64,000 bases of DNA. Source: Nigrospora sphaerica (Eukaryota > Ascomycota > Sordariomycetes > Amphisphaeriales > Apiosporaceae). The notes beneath the pieces are model-generated. The model was given only the letters and a program-made list of their open reading frames with translations, was not told the origin of the DNA and made no database searches. Every line of letters starts with the position of its first letter. The stretch's first letter is position 1. The stretch covers positions 4,092,001-4,156,000 of the forward strand of contig JAGVVL010000002.1 in NCBI GenBank assembly GCA_018287875.1, given 5' to 3'. Positions 24,301-35,324 of the stretch are shown here, piece after piece. The position numbers and the translations under genes are program-made.

Positions 24301-27300
24301 ATTCTAGCAACGGAACACTACCAGGAATGTTTGGGCCAGTGCCACCCAGATTGCGATATGGCCCCCTCCTGTTGCCGAACGCCGAATGGACAAGTACCAA
24401 GAATCCGCCGCCAGTCATTGATGCCCTGATATTCCTCAGTGCGACCGCCGGAGGCTGTGCCTCCAGAATAGAGGCAGAGACAATTACCAGATCTAAGGAC
24501 TTGCCGGTGTCGATTTGGGGGCCTATGCCCTCGCTCAGGTCGATGAATCTGTGGTGGACCTTTGAGTTCTTCGCAATAATTTCTTCGTCGGGTTGTGAGC
24601 TCATTCCAATAGTCAGAGACGAGAATGACGTCTTCAGCCCCCCTCTCATTAGTTCATTGGTAAACGATTCGGACTCGACCAAGCTGAGGACGTCCATGTG
24701 TGCAAATCGGTGAACTAGCTGTTGCACGATACGAACTGTGTGCTTATTGCCGCAGGTCTCGTGATGGGTGGCTTCCGTGATGGATGGGAGGATGCTGGGT
24801 ATCACAGTTGGGCAGGCTTTACCCAAGTCCATGACAACATTCAGACAGCTCCGGTACGGCGAGCCGTCAATGAAATGGCTAATGCTCTTGGCCGTATCGT
24901 CGCTTCCAGGTCTGAAAGTCGCAGAATGGCTGCCGGGGCTGAAGAAAGCAACCACTCTGTTGAGGCTTTCAATAAGCATGGGGTCGACGGTGCTCTGGTT
25001 ATCGTCGGCCGGTCGTACAATCTCATCTGTCGGATCGACGTCCATGACGGTGTGCAGGTAGAGCTCGTAGTCGTCCTCGGCTCGGGTGTGAGCGATTGCT
25101 GTTACCGACAGCCCTTCGATCTGGATCTCGGTTTGCCCATCACCATTGAAAATTCCAATGTCTGTCGTGAATGTCGCTTTCGATGTCATGGATGCGGGTG
25201 ACACATTGACAAGTTTGGTGTCGACGGCGAGGGACGTGTCAGAACCCGAGCTCGGTATGGCTGTACAAGTGGCCAGGTTGAACCGCACTCGCTCGATGCG
25301 GGTTGGAAGAAAGGACGTCCAGAGGGACCTTGGAAAAGTCAGTAAATACATCCCCCCGAGTTTTATGGGTGTTAAGAGTTCTTACCTATCTCCTGGTGAT
25401 GCATAGGACAGAAACGCTGACTGAAAGCAGCTATCCAGCGTCGCCGGGCTGACAGCCAACGATGTCGTATCTTGGGCATGGCGCTTTCGCAACGTAGTTG
25501 ACGAGAAGTTGGCTCGGCGTCGAATCGACTGTATGGAACGGAACGGCCCCGTGTAAACGAGCCCGGTCTGGTCCATCATCCTGTAAAAGGCCTCGGGTTT
25601 CTCTGTGAGCGTCTCCGACAAGCTTGGCTGCCGGCGTGGCAGGGCCTCGGCATCGCCTTCGCCGAGATAAGCCCGCACACTGCCTGTCATGTTCTTCCTC
25701 ATGCTCCGGGTTCCATTCGCGGGACACGAGGACAAGTTGAAGTCTGCCTCCAGTACCGATGCCACTTTGCAGTCCTTTGGCGGCGTGTTAACACGCAAGG
25801 AAAACAACACCTCTGTTCCTGAAGAGCCGGAGTCTATACCTATGCCGCTCAGGATGTCCATCGCCTCTATCTCCACTACCGAGGCAGGTCGCTCGGCAAG
25901 GAGAGCCTTTGTTGCGTCAAGGACCATGACGCAATACGCCGAAGCTGGCAAAAGATGTTCTCCCTGAAAAGTGTGATGCCGTATCCAGGGGACCGTATCC
26001 GGCTTTAGGATGTTACGCCATCGAAGCTCGAAGTCGTTATCGTCGCGCGTCCTGACACCTAGCAGCTCGTGGGGTGCATCTTTCTTGAGGTGGTATTTTC
26101 GGGATACGCGAGACTCTCGATAGTGAGTCTGAGAATGGTCCCAAGGATAGGAAGGCATGTCAAGCAACCGAGACGCGGACAGCGAGCGATTCGCCGTCAG
26201 TTCGATATAGCGGCCCACGTCCACGGATGCAGGGCCATAATGCGTCCACATGAAACCCAAGAAGTCGGACAAGGCCTGCTGGTCATCGACGAACCTCTCC
26301 AAAACACCAGCGTAAGGAACGGGGCTGCCGAGGAGCGCTTTTGACGTTTGGCTGACGGGCCCCTTAAGGGCCGGGTGGGGGCCGAGTTCAACAGCGCCAT
26401 CAAAGGGGCCAAACTCTTCGATGGCAGTTTCAATGGCATCTTGGAAGCGCACCGTTCGGACCATGTTGTCTCTCCAGTAGCCGGCACCGGCATCCCTCTC
26501 TCCCGTCTGGGCGGTGCCGTAGACACTCGATACCCAGTTCGCTTGATTGCTTCCCGAACTGAGGTTGATGGCACAACCTCCCAATGCCCTGACATAGGCG
26601 GCAGCGGGCCGATTCATGTGGGGAGAGTGGTACGCCGTGTCAACGACGAGCAGCCGGGCAAACTTGTTCTGCTCGATGAGCATATCTCGCGCCCGATGGA
26701 TCATACCACGGTCGCCCGAGAGAGTCACGCTTGACGGCGCATTGGCAGCAGCTACACAAAGCCTGCCGCTGAAAGTTGGGTTGCGGCAGAAGGCTAATGC
26801 TTCGCGTTCCGATAGGCCCGCGGCCAGCATGCCACCTTTCTCGCCGTCGACGCCGCCGGCAAGATGGGCGTACAGGCCCCGGTAGTAGGCGATAAGAATG
26901 GCATCCCGTGCCGTCACTCGGCCGGCGGCGTAGGCCGCGGCGATTTCGCCCGACGAATGGCCGACAACGGTATGGAAGCGGAGCCGAGCAGCCCTCAAGA
27001 CGTCACACAAGCCGATCTGCAGGGCCGTGCACAGGGGCTGCGATATGGCGGCCTCATGAACCCGCGAGGCTTCCGGGGCGGCGAGGAGCTGACCCTCGAG
27101 CGTCCATGCGGGCGGGTCAGGGCATGTGCTCAGAACGGCGTCAAGGGCGCGGATGGTCTGGCGGTAGACGGGGTGGGCCGTCAGCAGCGCGCTCGACATG
27201 GTCGGCCACTGGGCGCCCTGTCCGGTGAAGACGGCGAGTACACGGGGCGCCGGACGCGCGGAATGGGCGTGACGTCCAACGCCGCTGCCCTCGGTTACGT

Positions 27301-29121
27301 CGTTGGCGGCGGAAGCCATGGCGGCAAGCGCTTGGGCGCGGGACGAGGCGGGTAGGGCGAGGCGGTAGGGCAAGGCGGTGCGCCGCGCGACGAGGTTCCA
27401 AGCCAGCTCCTCCAGCTCGACGTCGGGGTGGCACTCCAGATAGAGGCGCCACTGGCGGACGACGGCGCGCAAGGATTTAGGCGAGGCAGCCGACACGAGC
27501 AGCGGCAGGCAGGGCGGCGGCCGCTCGGGGCCGCGGCGCCGCCCAACAAGAGGCACGCGGCCGTGGCGAGGGTCATACGACTCGACGATGGCGTGGGCGT
27601 TGGTGCCGCCGAAGCCAAAGCAGTTGACGCTGGCGCGACGCGGGCGGCCCTCGGGCGGTTCGGGCCACGGCAGCGACGTCGTGGGCACATGGAGATGAGG
27701 TTGGTAAAAGGGTTCGACGGTCGGGTTCAAACGTTGGAGATGAAGATTGGGCGGCACGCGCCCGTGTTTCATGGCTTGCACTACCTTGAGCAGGCCCGCC
27801 AGCCCGGCCGCGCCTTCCGTGTGGCCGACCACCTGTTTTTCGCCATTGCACGTGAGCAAACCGTGTGACTTCCGTCAAGTGCAGGCCGTTTCATTTCGTA
27901 CGTACCGTTTTGACCGACCCGACCAGCAGTTTGCCTTCGGCCGTCGAGTTGCCACGTGCTTCCGGCACGCCCGCGTCCGGCCCTCCGAAGAAGGCCCCGT
28001 GGATCGCCGCCGCCTCCACGGGATCGCCCACCTGTGAGGCGGTTTAGTCAGCCCATCCGACCGGCCCCTGTGCTCTTCTCGTGCAGCGCCACGGCAACAG
28101 GGGAGGAAACGTCCAAGACAAAAACGACGGCCGGGGTCTCTCTCACCTTGGTCCCCGTGCCGTGCGCCTCAAAGTACTGGCAGCGGTCGCGCGGGTCGCG
28201 CGGGTCCAGCCCGGCGCGGCGGTACGTGGCGGCGATGAGGGCCGCCTGGGCGTCGGGGTTGGGCATGGTGATGCCGGGGGTGCGGCCGTCGGAGTTGACG
28301 GCGGTCTCGCGGAGGACGGCCTCGACGGGGTCGCCGTCGGCGAGGGCGGCGGCCAGGGGCTTGAGGAAGAGGGCGGCGACGCCCTCGCCGCGCGCGTAGC
28401 CGTCGGCGCCGGCGTCCCACATGCGGCAGCGGCCTGTCGGGCTGAGCATGTGCAGGCTCGACTCGACGACGAACTGCTCGGGCGCCAGCATCAGGTTCGC
28501 GCCCGCCACGCACGCCCGTGCCGTCTCGCCCGCCCGCAGGCTCAACACCGCCTGGTGCAGCGCCACAAGCGACGAGCTGCACGCCGTGTCGATGGTCATG
28601 GACGGCCCCCGCACGTTGAGAAAGTACGACACGCGGTTGGCCAGGATGGACCGCGCGTTGCCCGTCGCGTAGTACTGGCTCGTCGTCAGCTCGTCGCGTT
28701 GCGACAGCGTGTCGTAGTCGGCCGTCATGACGCCCGCAAAGATGCCCACGTCGGTGCCGCTCAACCCCTCCAGCGTGTACCCGGCCGCCTCCATGGCTTC
28801 ATACACGACTTCGAGGAGGAGCCGCTGCTGCGGGTCCATGGCCTCGGCCTCGCGCGGCGTGATGTTGAAGAACCCCGCGTCGAAGACGCGGTGGTCCTGC
28901 TCCAGCCAGTAGCCATGCGTGGCGTTGGTCGTGCCATGGTGTTCGCCGTCGGCGTGGTAGAAGGCTTTTGCATGGAACCGGTCCCCCGGTACTTCTTTCG
29001 AGAGGTCTGTTGGGTTGCTCAGGAGATCCCAGAACTTGGAGGGCGACGTGGCCCCGCCCGCAAACCGACAGCTGCTGCCGACTATGGCGATGGGCTCACC
29101 ACCTTTGCGTTGTTTGTGCAT
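21360..29121 (-). CDS. Highly reducing type I polyketide synthase (KS-AT-DH-psiMT-psiER-KR-ACP)
   Basis: Five exons on minus: 28147-29121, 27906-28031, 25386-27832, 21637-25328 and 21360-21526; 2468 aa in frame. KS is intact: D-T-A-C-S-S-S (Cys181), E-A-H-G-T-G-T (His320), G-H-T-E-G (His371). AT has G-Q-G-A-Q-W and G-H-S-S-G (Ser660). DH has [10 protein letters not shown] (His987) and L-D-S-C-F-Q (Asp1167). The methyltransferase fold is recognisable, but the SAM glycine motif is replaced by V-L-S-L-V-E-S-E-S. The ER region lacks a nucleotide-binding glycine motif. KR has [10 protein letters not shown] and catalytic S...Y in S-N-Y-A-A-A-N. ACP has L-G-I-D-S-L (Ser2382). This resembles the LovB/PKS-NRPS-type clade with a dead ER, but without a condensation domain. 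Product unknown. The last exon is least certain: a 110-bp intron ending TAG gives [10 protein letters not shown] after the ACP; reading through stops at 21527. Confidence 0.93.
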
Positions 29122-32100
29122 GGCGGCGTCTAGTAACGGCGTCCTGCTGCCTCCTCTGGCAGATGTGACGGTGTGAAAAGAGCCCGTGGGAAGCGTGGAA
29201 AAGGTCGGTCTTGAACATGAAGTTCGACGGGAGCAAGAGAGGCAAAAAAACGATGAGAAGAGAGCTGCGGCTGTTGGGAATATTGGATACGCTGTGCAAC
29301 GAAATAACCTCGTTTATGTATCCGAAGGGGGCAAGGGGGTTTCGATATGTATCGTCCCTGGGCAATCCCCCATGCCATCGTAGACGCTGCAAGGATCTAC
29401 ATCCCACTTTCGCCCTACCCGGAAGCTCGTAGTTCGAGACGGGTGCTGCAATGGGCATGCAGATGGCTGAGAACAGTGGGTGGTGCATTTCCTACGCGCC
29501 GTCAACTACACGGCCGATACAAAGAGCTGGACTTGGATTTCCTCGATCCTTTCTTCCACTTTCAAGCCACCTGAAACTTTCTTTTCAGCTCCGTGGTTTC
29601 GTTACTGTCATGTTTTGTTCTTCTTTCTTTCACCCCCTCTCCTTCCTTTCCCTCCTTTCCCATTCTGTTTGCCTGCCGGGCCTTTGCTGGATCGCCATCG
29701 AAGAGCTTGACGGCGGCGGCTGCTTGCTTTGTAACATCAGTTGCAACTCGATGTTTGTATGTTCCCCTATTTTCCATTGTTTGGTGTTCCGATATTCCAT
29801 CCTGGTGCATAGACTCGACCTTGTCTCTGCCGTGGACAGTCAGATGTAGCACCAGCCCAGCAATAGACCAGAAAAGCGGCGGTATATACGGACTACTCGA
29901 CCACTACCAAGCGCGTTAGCCGAGCCCAACCCTTCAAGGTGGTCATGCTAGCCCTACGCAGCGAAAAACTTCCCCGATGACGTCTGGGGTGTCATCAGTG
30001 GGGTGTGTTCCCATGTGCTGTAGTTCCGATCTCCCGGAACAGATAATAAGAGGCCGATAGCGGGAAGCGACCTGCCATCGGCCCTGTGCGTCATGCTCGT
30101 GTATCCAGACATGCCGAGCTGCAAGAGAACCCAGGGAGCGGTATGATGCTACGGTATTGCCAAGGCTCTTCGCGGTCACAGGCAACTGCATGATTCGGTG
30201 TGGGTACTGGTTGCGTTCTTTCGCCAACGACGGGGTTATGATGGGCATATTGTATGGATAACACAGGCCTGCAACATCCCCGGGCGCAGAAACAAGGCAC
30301 TTTGTCTGTCCGATAACACAGCGTAGTACCGGACTCAGAATTCAATCTTTAAATTCGAACTCGATCTAGTGCTGGATCGGGAGAGGAAGCGAAGTGGAGA
30401 ACACCAGATCCAACTAATTATAGCATGGTGGTGGTACAGTCTCCTGGTCTCTAGGTGCCCTCCAGAAGTATTCCTTTTTTCTCGATATGCTTGTGTATAC
30501 TGATAAATACTGGGATGCTTCGTTTCTTTCACCAGTCGGTTCTATTGGATTTGGTTGATGGGAAAAAAAAAGGGGGGGGGGGGGGATAATAGTCAGTGCG
30601 ACCCCTAATAAAAGACGGGAAATCTGGATTACTCAGGGGGGAGCTTCTTTGGCAGTCTGCCGGATATAGAAAAAAATACCCATTTAAGCTTAAGCTAGTT
30701 ATGATGCCATGGGTGCTGGGTAATGTATAAATTCGACCTATCACGTTCGTGACCCCGAGGCGGCAGTCCGCCTCGTTCATCCGGCCGGGATAGGGGGGTT
30801 ACCAATCCCGAGGCACACGTACACTGGCAAGGGCCAACGGATGGGAAGGCGGGGCGGGAATCATCTGTTTCCCCCCCCCCCCTGGGTGCCAGGGCGCTAT
30901 AGTCCGCTGCAACGGATCTTGTGGAATTACACTTTGAGCCACTTCACCCGCAGGATCGGCTGCACGCGCCCCCAAGCAGGGGCGGGGGTGGCATGGTGGC
31001 GGTACACCACATACGATAATGCAATGGAGCGCGATTCCTGTGCGTCGGGAGGTATAGTGCTTTTTGTGAGAGCAAAATCCGGGTCTGCCTGGTCCACAAG
31101 GGCGGCCGTTGTTACTACGATGCCCCCCCTCCCCGATCGCCTGTTACTTCTTCAGGGGCTCGATAGGGGCGTGCGAACAAGTGCGATACCTCGATCGTCA
31201 GAAACACACAGTTCGCGGGAGCTGACAAAGGCAAGACTGTGAGGCCACATGCAGGTGAACTACCGTACCAGGACAGCACGCGTATCTCTCGTCGCCGGCC
31301 GCATGGGACTGGCGTAACAGGAGAGGGGGGCTGGGCATGGGGCAGCGGCATCGTCGGAGGATGGTGCGTTTTGTCTCGGGATCGCTGCAGCAGGAAGAGG
31401 GGTTGCGCCTTGGTACGGGTGCAGATTCCCCGGGGATCCCAGGGTTCAAAATCTACTGGCGGACCGTATCTGTGTACGCGCTCGGGTTCTCCGCCCTGCA
31501 ATATCCCTAGTGACACGACCACAAGCTTTTCAACTGTATCTATATTCTATCTGCCAATGTCTTGCGTACACTAAGACATCGTGCCCCCCTAAAGCAGGCA
31601 ATGCAACCTGGAAACCGCTAGAGCTCCCTTTTGGCCCCGGGCGTTTAGCCACGGTTCTGTTGGTGTCCCGGCGCAACCGCTATCGGTCATACTCTGCTAG
31701 AGAAAAGAGAAGGTACGCGACGCCGTGGCGGGGCCGTCTTATCACGCCCATGTGCTCACGTGGGTAACGTTAGGGGAAGCGGCAATGCCACATATCTGAT
31801 GTGATTCTGATCTATAGGTAAATCATCAGTATAGGAGGAAAAGAGGGGGCCGGCAGAGCCAATAGCATTTGGCCACTAGCGAGACGAAGTTGGCGTGATT
31901 GGACGCCACCGACTACCAAGCCGATGCAGAACTTCGGTTATGTTCGCTCTCTTGGGTACATGCGCGCCATACGACGGCCGACCGCGCAGCTGGGAATCTC
32001 GGCCTGAACTCCTGCTCCTTCGGCCGGCGGCCGACGAACGAACAGGGATCACCGTGGATGACTCCGAAGGCTACCTGCAGGTGATTCTCGTGATGCCGGT

Positions 32101-33017
32101 GCTTTAGCGTCCCCAGTCGTGGCGTTTGTATCCGCGGCGCGCCCTGTCGGTGAGGCGGCGCCCGCAGCCTCCCCTGCATAAAGCGTGAGTGTTAGGGCTC
32201 GAATAGCCTCGAGGCCACTGTTGAATAGTTGACGTAACTGCCTAACTGTAGGCTGTAGCCTTAAATTTCCATGGTTTCGCACATTCATAGCTCCACCGCC
32301 ACGCGCCTCCCATCGCTGGTTACAGCTCGAGCGTACGGGCGTAGCATCGATGTCGAGGCGCCTCCTGAACGGGCCTCCACAACCCCCAATGTTTATTCAT
32401 CCAGATAAGGCGGTAGGGGGAGCCGAGGAGCTTACAGGCGGTGCCGCCTGTTAACCTTTGGTGGCCATTGTTGGTGTGGACATGCACGCGCGAGATGCGC
32501 GATGGGTGCGCGATGGGTGCGCTTTGGGAGACAGCGTCTCGCCCCGGGGTTGGCGACACGGTCGATTTTGCGGTGTAGGTGAGGGACGAGTGAGCGAGCT
32601 AGGGAGTGTGGTTACGCAACGGCCGCCGCAGCCTCACCGGCTCTTAGGGGAGGCTTGGGGACCGTCCAGATCTCTGGGACGGGTCCCGCCACCCCCATCT
32701 TCTCCATCCGCGACGGCCCTCCTCGGGACCGTGGCCTCCGCGAGGTGTACAGTCTGCCGCCGGGTCGAGTTGAGACAAGACGGGTGTGACGTATCCACTG
32801 CCTCGGGGGCCTCCTGTACCGCATCCCAGGATCGATCATAGTTCAGGGCGGGCCGCTCGAGGTTCCTAGTCCCGAGGCCACACGAGGAGGCACAGTCGGC
32901 CTCTCATAGACAGAGCAGAGAAGTTATTCTATTGTGGTATCCGCAAGCTCATTGGGTAAACCGAGCGCCGAGAGAAAAAGCAATATCCAGACCATCAGAC
33001 ATGGGCCCCCGCTCGCT
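29122..33017. other. Gene-poor interval, 3.9 kb, upstream of the PKS
   Basis: No supported gene on either strand; open frames are short and lack recognisable domains. It includes the PKS promoter on the 29-kb side. Homopolymer runs occur at about 30565-30586 (A then G) and 30870-30881 (C). There is an 18-bp palindrome, ACAGGCGGTGCCGCCTGT, at 32434-32451, and an 11-bp direct repeat, GCGCGATGGGT, near 32497-32520. No clear transposon ends or tailoring genes are visible. Confidence 0.5.
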
Positions 33018-34268
33018 TCATTCGCCGTCGCCGGTACCGAAAATCTCCTGGTGGATCCTTTCACTACCGACGCCGGCCTGGGCAAGGAATTTCCTAACAT
33101 CGTGCATAAAGACGGTAGGCCCGCAGACATAGTAGTTGGTGCTGGCATCATTCAGGAACAAGTGGCGTGCTTGATCGACCTTGCGCAGATCCATGCGTCC
33201 GACGAAGTGGTAATCGACACCCTCCAGTTCGCTCTCCTTGACTGCGGTCTTGAAGACCGTAGTCTGAATATTCGGGCGGTCGGCCGCCACGTTCTTGATG
33301 TGGCCGGCGAACGCCTGTACTTCGGTACTGTGCGCACCGTGCACCCAAGAGATGGGTCGAGTTGACCCGGCGGCCACGAGGCTGTTGAGGATGGACACCA
33401 TGGGCGTGATGCCCACCCCGGCCGAGATGAGCACCACGGGGGTCGTGCTCTTGTCGTCGGGGTCCATGGTAAAGGGGCCCGTGGGGTGGGTGATCTCGAC
33501 AACGTCGCCCTCGCTGAATTCGTCGTGCAGCAGATTGGAGATCAAGCCTTTGATGCCCGTCTGCTTGCCAGCCTCCTTCTTGACGCTAATGCGGTAGCAA
33601 TCGTTGCTGGGCGCGTCGCTCATGGAGTACTGGCGCGGCTGCATGCAGTTCAGCTCGGGGACGAAGACGCGCAGGCTGGTGTACTGTCCGGGCTGGAAGG
33701 GCGGCAGGGGCCTGCCATCCTCGGGAACCAGGTAGAAGCTGGAGATCTCGCTGGACTCGGCGACCTTCTTCTGGATCTTGAAGCGTCGCCAGCCCGTCCA
33801 TTCGCCCCAGGACGCATACAGCTGCTTCTCGGTGTTGATGAAGATGTCGGCCAGGGCGCCGTACGCCGCGGTCCAGGCTTCGGCCACCTCGGGGGTCACG
33901 GCATCACCGAGCACGGCGGCGACGGCCTCAATGAGGTACTTACCGACGATCGGGTACTGGTCGGGCTGCACCGTCAAGCTCACGTGCTTGTGGGCGATCT
34001 TGGCGACAGCATCGGACAGTTTGCCCAGATCGTCGACATAGCTGGCGTAGGCAAAGACAGCACCAGCCAGGGCGCGTGGCTGGGCGCCCGTAGCTTGGCT
34101 GGTACGGTTGAATATGTTGTTCAGCTCCGGGTGGGCCACGATCATGTTCTTGTAGAAGAGGCTCGTGATGTCGACGCCGTGTTCCTTGAGAAGGGGCGCC
34201 GTCGACTTAACGATGGCAATCTGGGCCGGTGTCAGGGGCGCTGAGACGGGCTTCGACGAGACAGCCAT
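33018..34268 (-). CDS. Flavohemoprotein, nitric oxide dioxygenase
   Basis: Single exon, 416 aa. Residues about 10-150 are a globin: L-T-P-A-Q-I at the start, the heme-contacting F-Y-K-N-M region, and K-H-V-S-L-T-V with the proximal His in the A-H-K-H segment. This is followed by a ferredoxin-reductase-type FAD domain with R-Q-Y-S-M-S-D and an NAD(P)H domain with S-A-G-V-G-I-T-P-M and Y-Y-V-C-G-P. This architecture converts NO and O2 to nitrate using NAD(P)H, in cytosol or mitochondria, protecting against nitrosative stress. The start at 34268 (C-A-C-C-ATG-G context) is preferred; an in-frame ATG at 34289 would add seven residues. The neighbours do not indicate a nitrate-assimilation cluster. 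Confidence 0.96.
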   Translation of the reverse strand: MAVSSKPVSAPLTPAQIAIVKSTAPLLKEHGVDITSLFYKNMIVAHPELNNIFNRTSQATGAQPRALAGAVFAYASYVDDLGKLSDAVAKIAHKHVSLTVQPDQYPIVGKYLIEAVAAVLGDAVTPEVAEAWTAAYGALADIFINTEKQLYASWGEWTGWRRFKIQKKVAESSEISSFYLVPEDGRPLPPFQPGQYTSLRVFVPELNCMQPRQYSMSDAPSNDCYRISVKKEAGKQTGIKGLISNLLHDEFSEGDVVEITHPTGPFTMDPDDKSTTPVVLISAGVGITPMVSILNSLVAAGSTRPISWVHGAHSTEVQAFAGHIKNVAADRPNIQTTVFKTAVKESELEGVDYHFVGRMDLRKVDQARHLFLNDASTNYYVCGPTVFMHDVRKFLAQAGVGSERIHQEIFGTGDGE

Positions 34269-35324
34269 GGTGACGGATGGATCGGGCAATGGGCGGGTAT
34301 GTGACCGATTGTATGCGAGAAGGGGGGTTGAACGCTGCTCGCATTCCTGCCGCCGAGCATCCTACCCAGGCGAACGCCTTATATAGCTCCCAGGCGAAGT
34401 TTCCAACCCGAGTCTTCACCGTTTTGTGCGTGTCTCCTCGGCTGTCCCGAAGCTTCACGAATCTGGACCGGGAAGCATCCGTCCTGGCAGGGCAGGCCGT
34501 CGGACAACTGGGACGGGCGGGCAGCAGGCTAGCATGACGAGCGCGGAGAAAAGAAAGTCAACAACTCAACAACAGACGGGGGACGGAATGACCAATCCTC
34601 AGACCACCCGCCAAACGCTGCGTCACATTTGCCGCTTTGTCATTCGTTGCGGGTGCTGCCGCTCAGGCCCGCATTTTCCCGCGCTCATCCACCGCGGCTT
34701 CCGAGTATTATCGTTGTAGTTGACTATCTCCGCGGAGCCTCATGTTTCTTTCTTTCCTTGCTTATTTTCGGACTACAAAGGTCACCCCAACACAAATCAG
34801 TACATGGACGAAGCAGCTGAAAAGGCCTCGTGCCTGCGTCGTCCCAACCTCGTACGATCTCGTAACCCCCAACGACAAGCGCGTGGCCCGTCGAGGCCAC
34901 ACGACCCAAGGATCCTTCGAGTGCAGCTTACTAAGACACTCGCATTTCATATGCACAACGGCCCCAGGAGCAACGAGGCCGGACCCGGTGCGTCTTCGGC
35001 CGATCGCGAGCTTGCCAGGCAAGTCAAGTCGCCAGCACCGGCCTTGGTGGACAATCGGCTGGCGCCGGGTGTCTTTGGTGAAGCCACGCACGTCAGATGG
35101 TCCATGTGAGCATTCCGAGTATGCGATCCCGCCGAGACAGCCACGTCAAGTGGTACACGGGAGCGAACCGCTCTGCGAAACCAAGAAGGCAGAAACTCAA
35201 AAGTGACTGAACTGCCCGCCCATGCACGTCGTCCCGCCCACGCCCGATAATTCAATGCCTGTACTCCATCCCGTCCTTGTTTAAGGGGTATCACATGCGT
35301 ACGCTCCAATACAAAGTCCGGCCC
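34269..35324. other. Intergenic region, 1.1 kb
   Basis: No gene supported. It is the upstream region of the flavohemoprotein and the 3' flank of the seven-TM gene. Confidence 0.5.

Noticed and set aside
28081..29133. 350-codon open frame on plus across the KS domain
   Set aside because: It is antisense to the PKS exon with intact catalytic motifs; the open frame follows from very high GC at third positions.
29122..33017. Transposon remnant or PKS cluster genes in the gene-poor interval
   Set aside because: No terminal repeats, transposase motifs or long domain-bearing frames could be found by eye.
33486..34244. 252-codon plus-strand frame
   Set aside because: Antisense of the flavohemoprotein, with no domain similarity.
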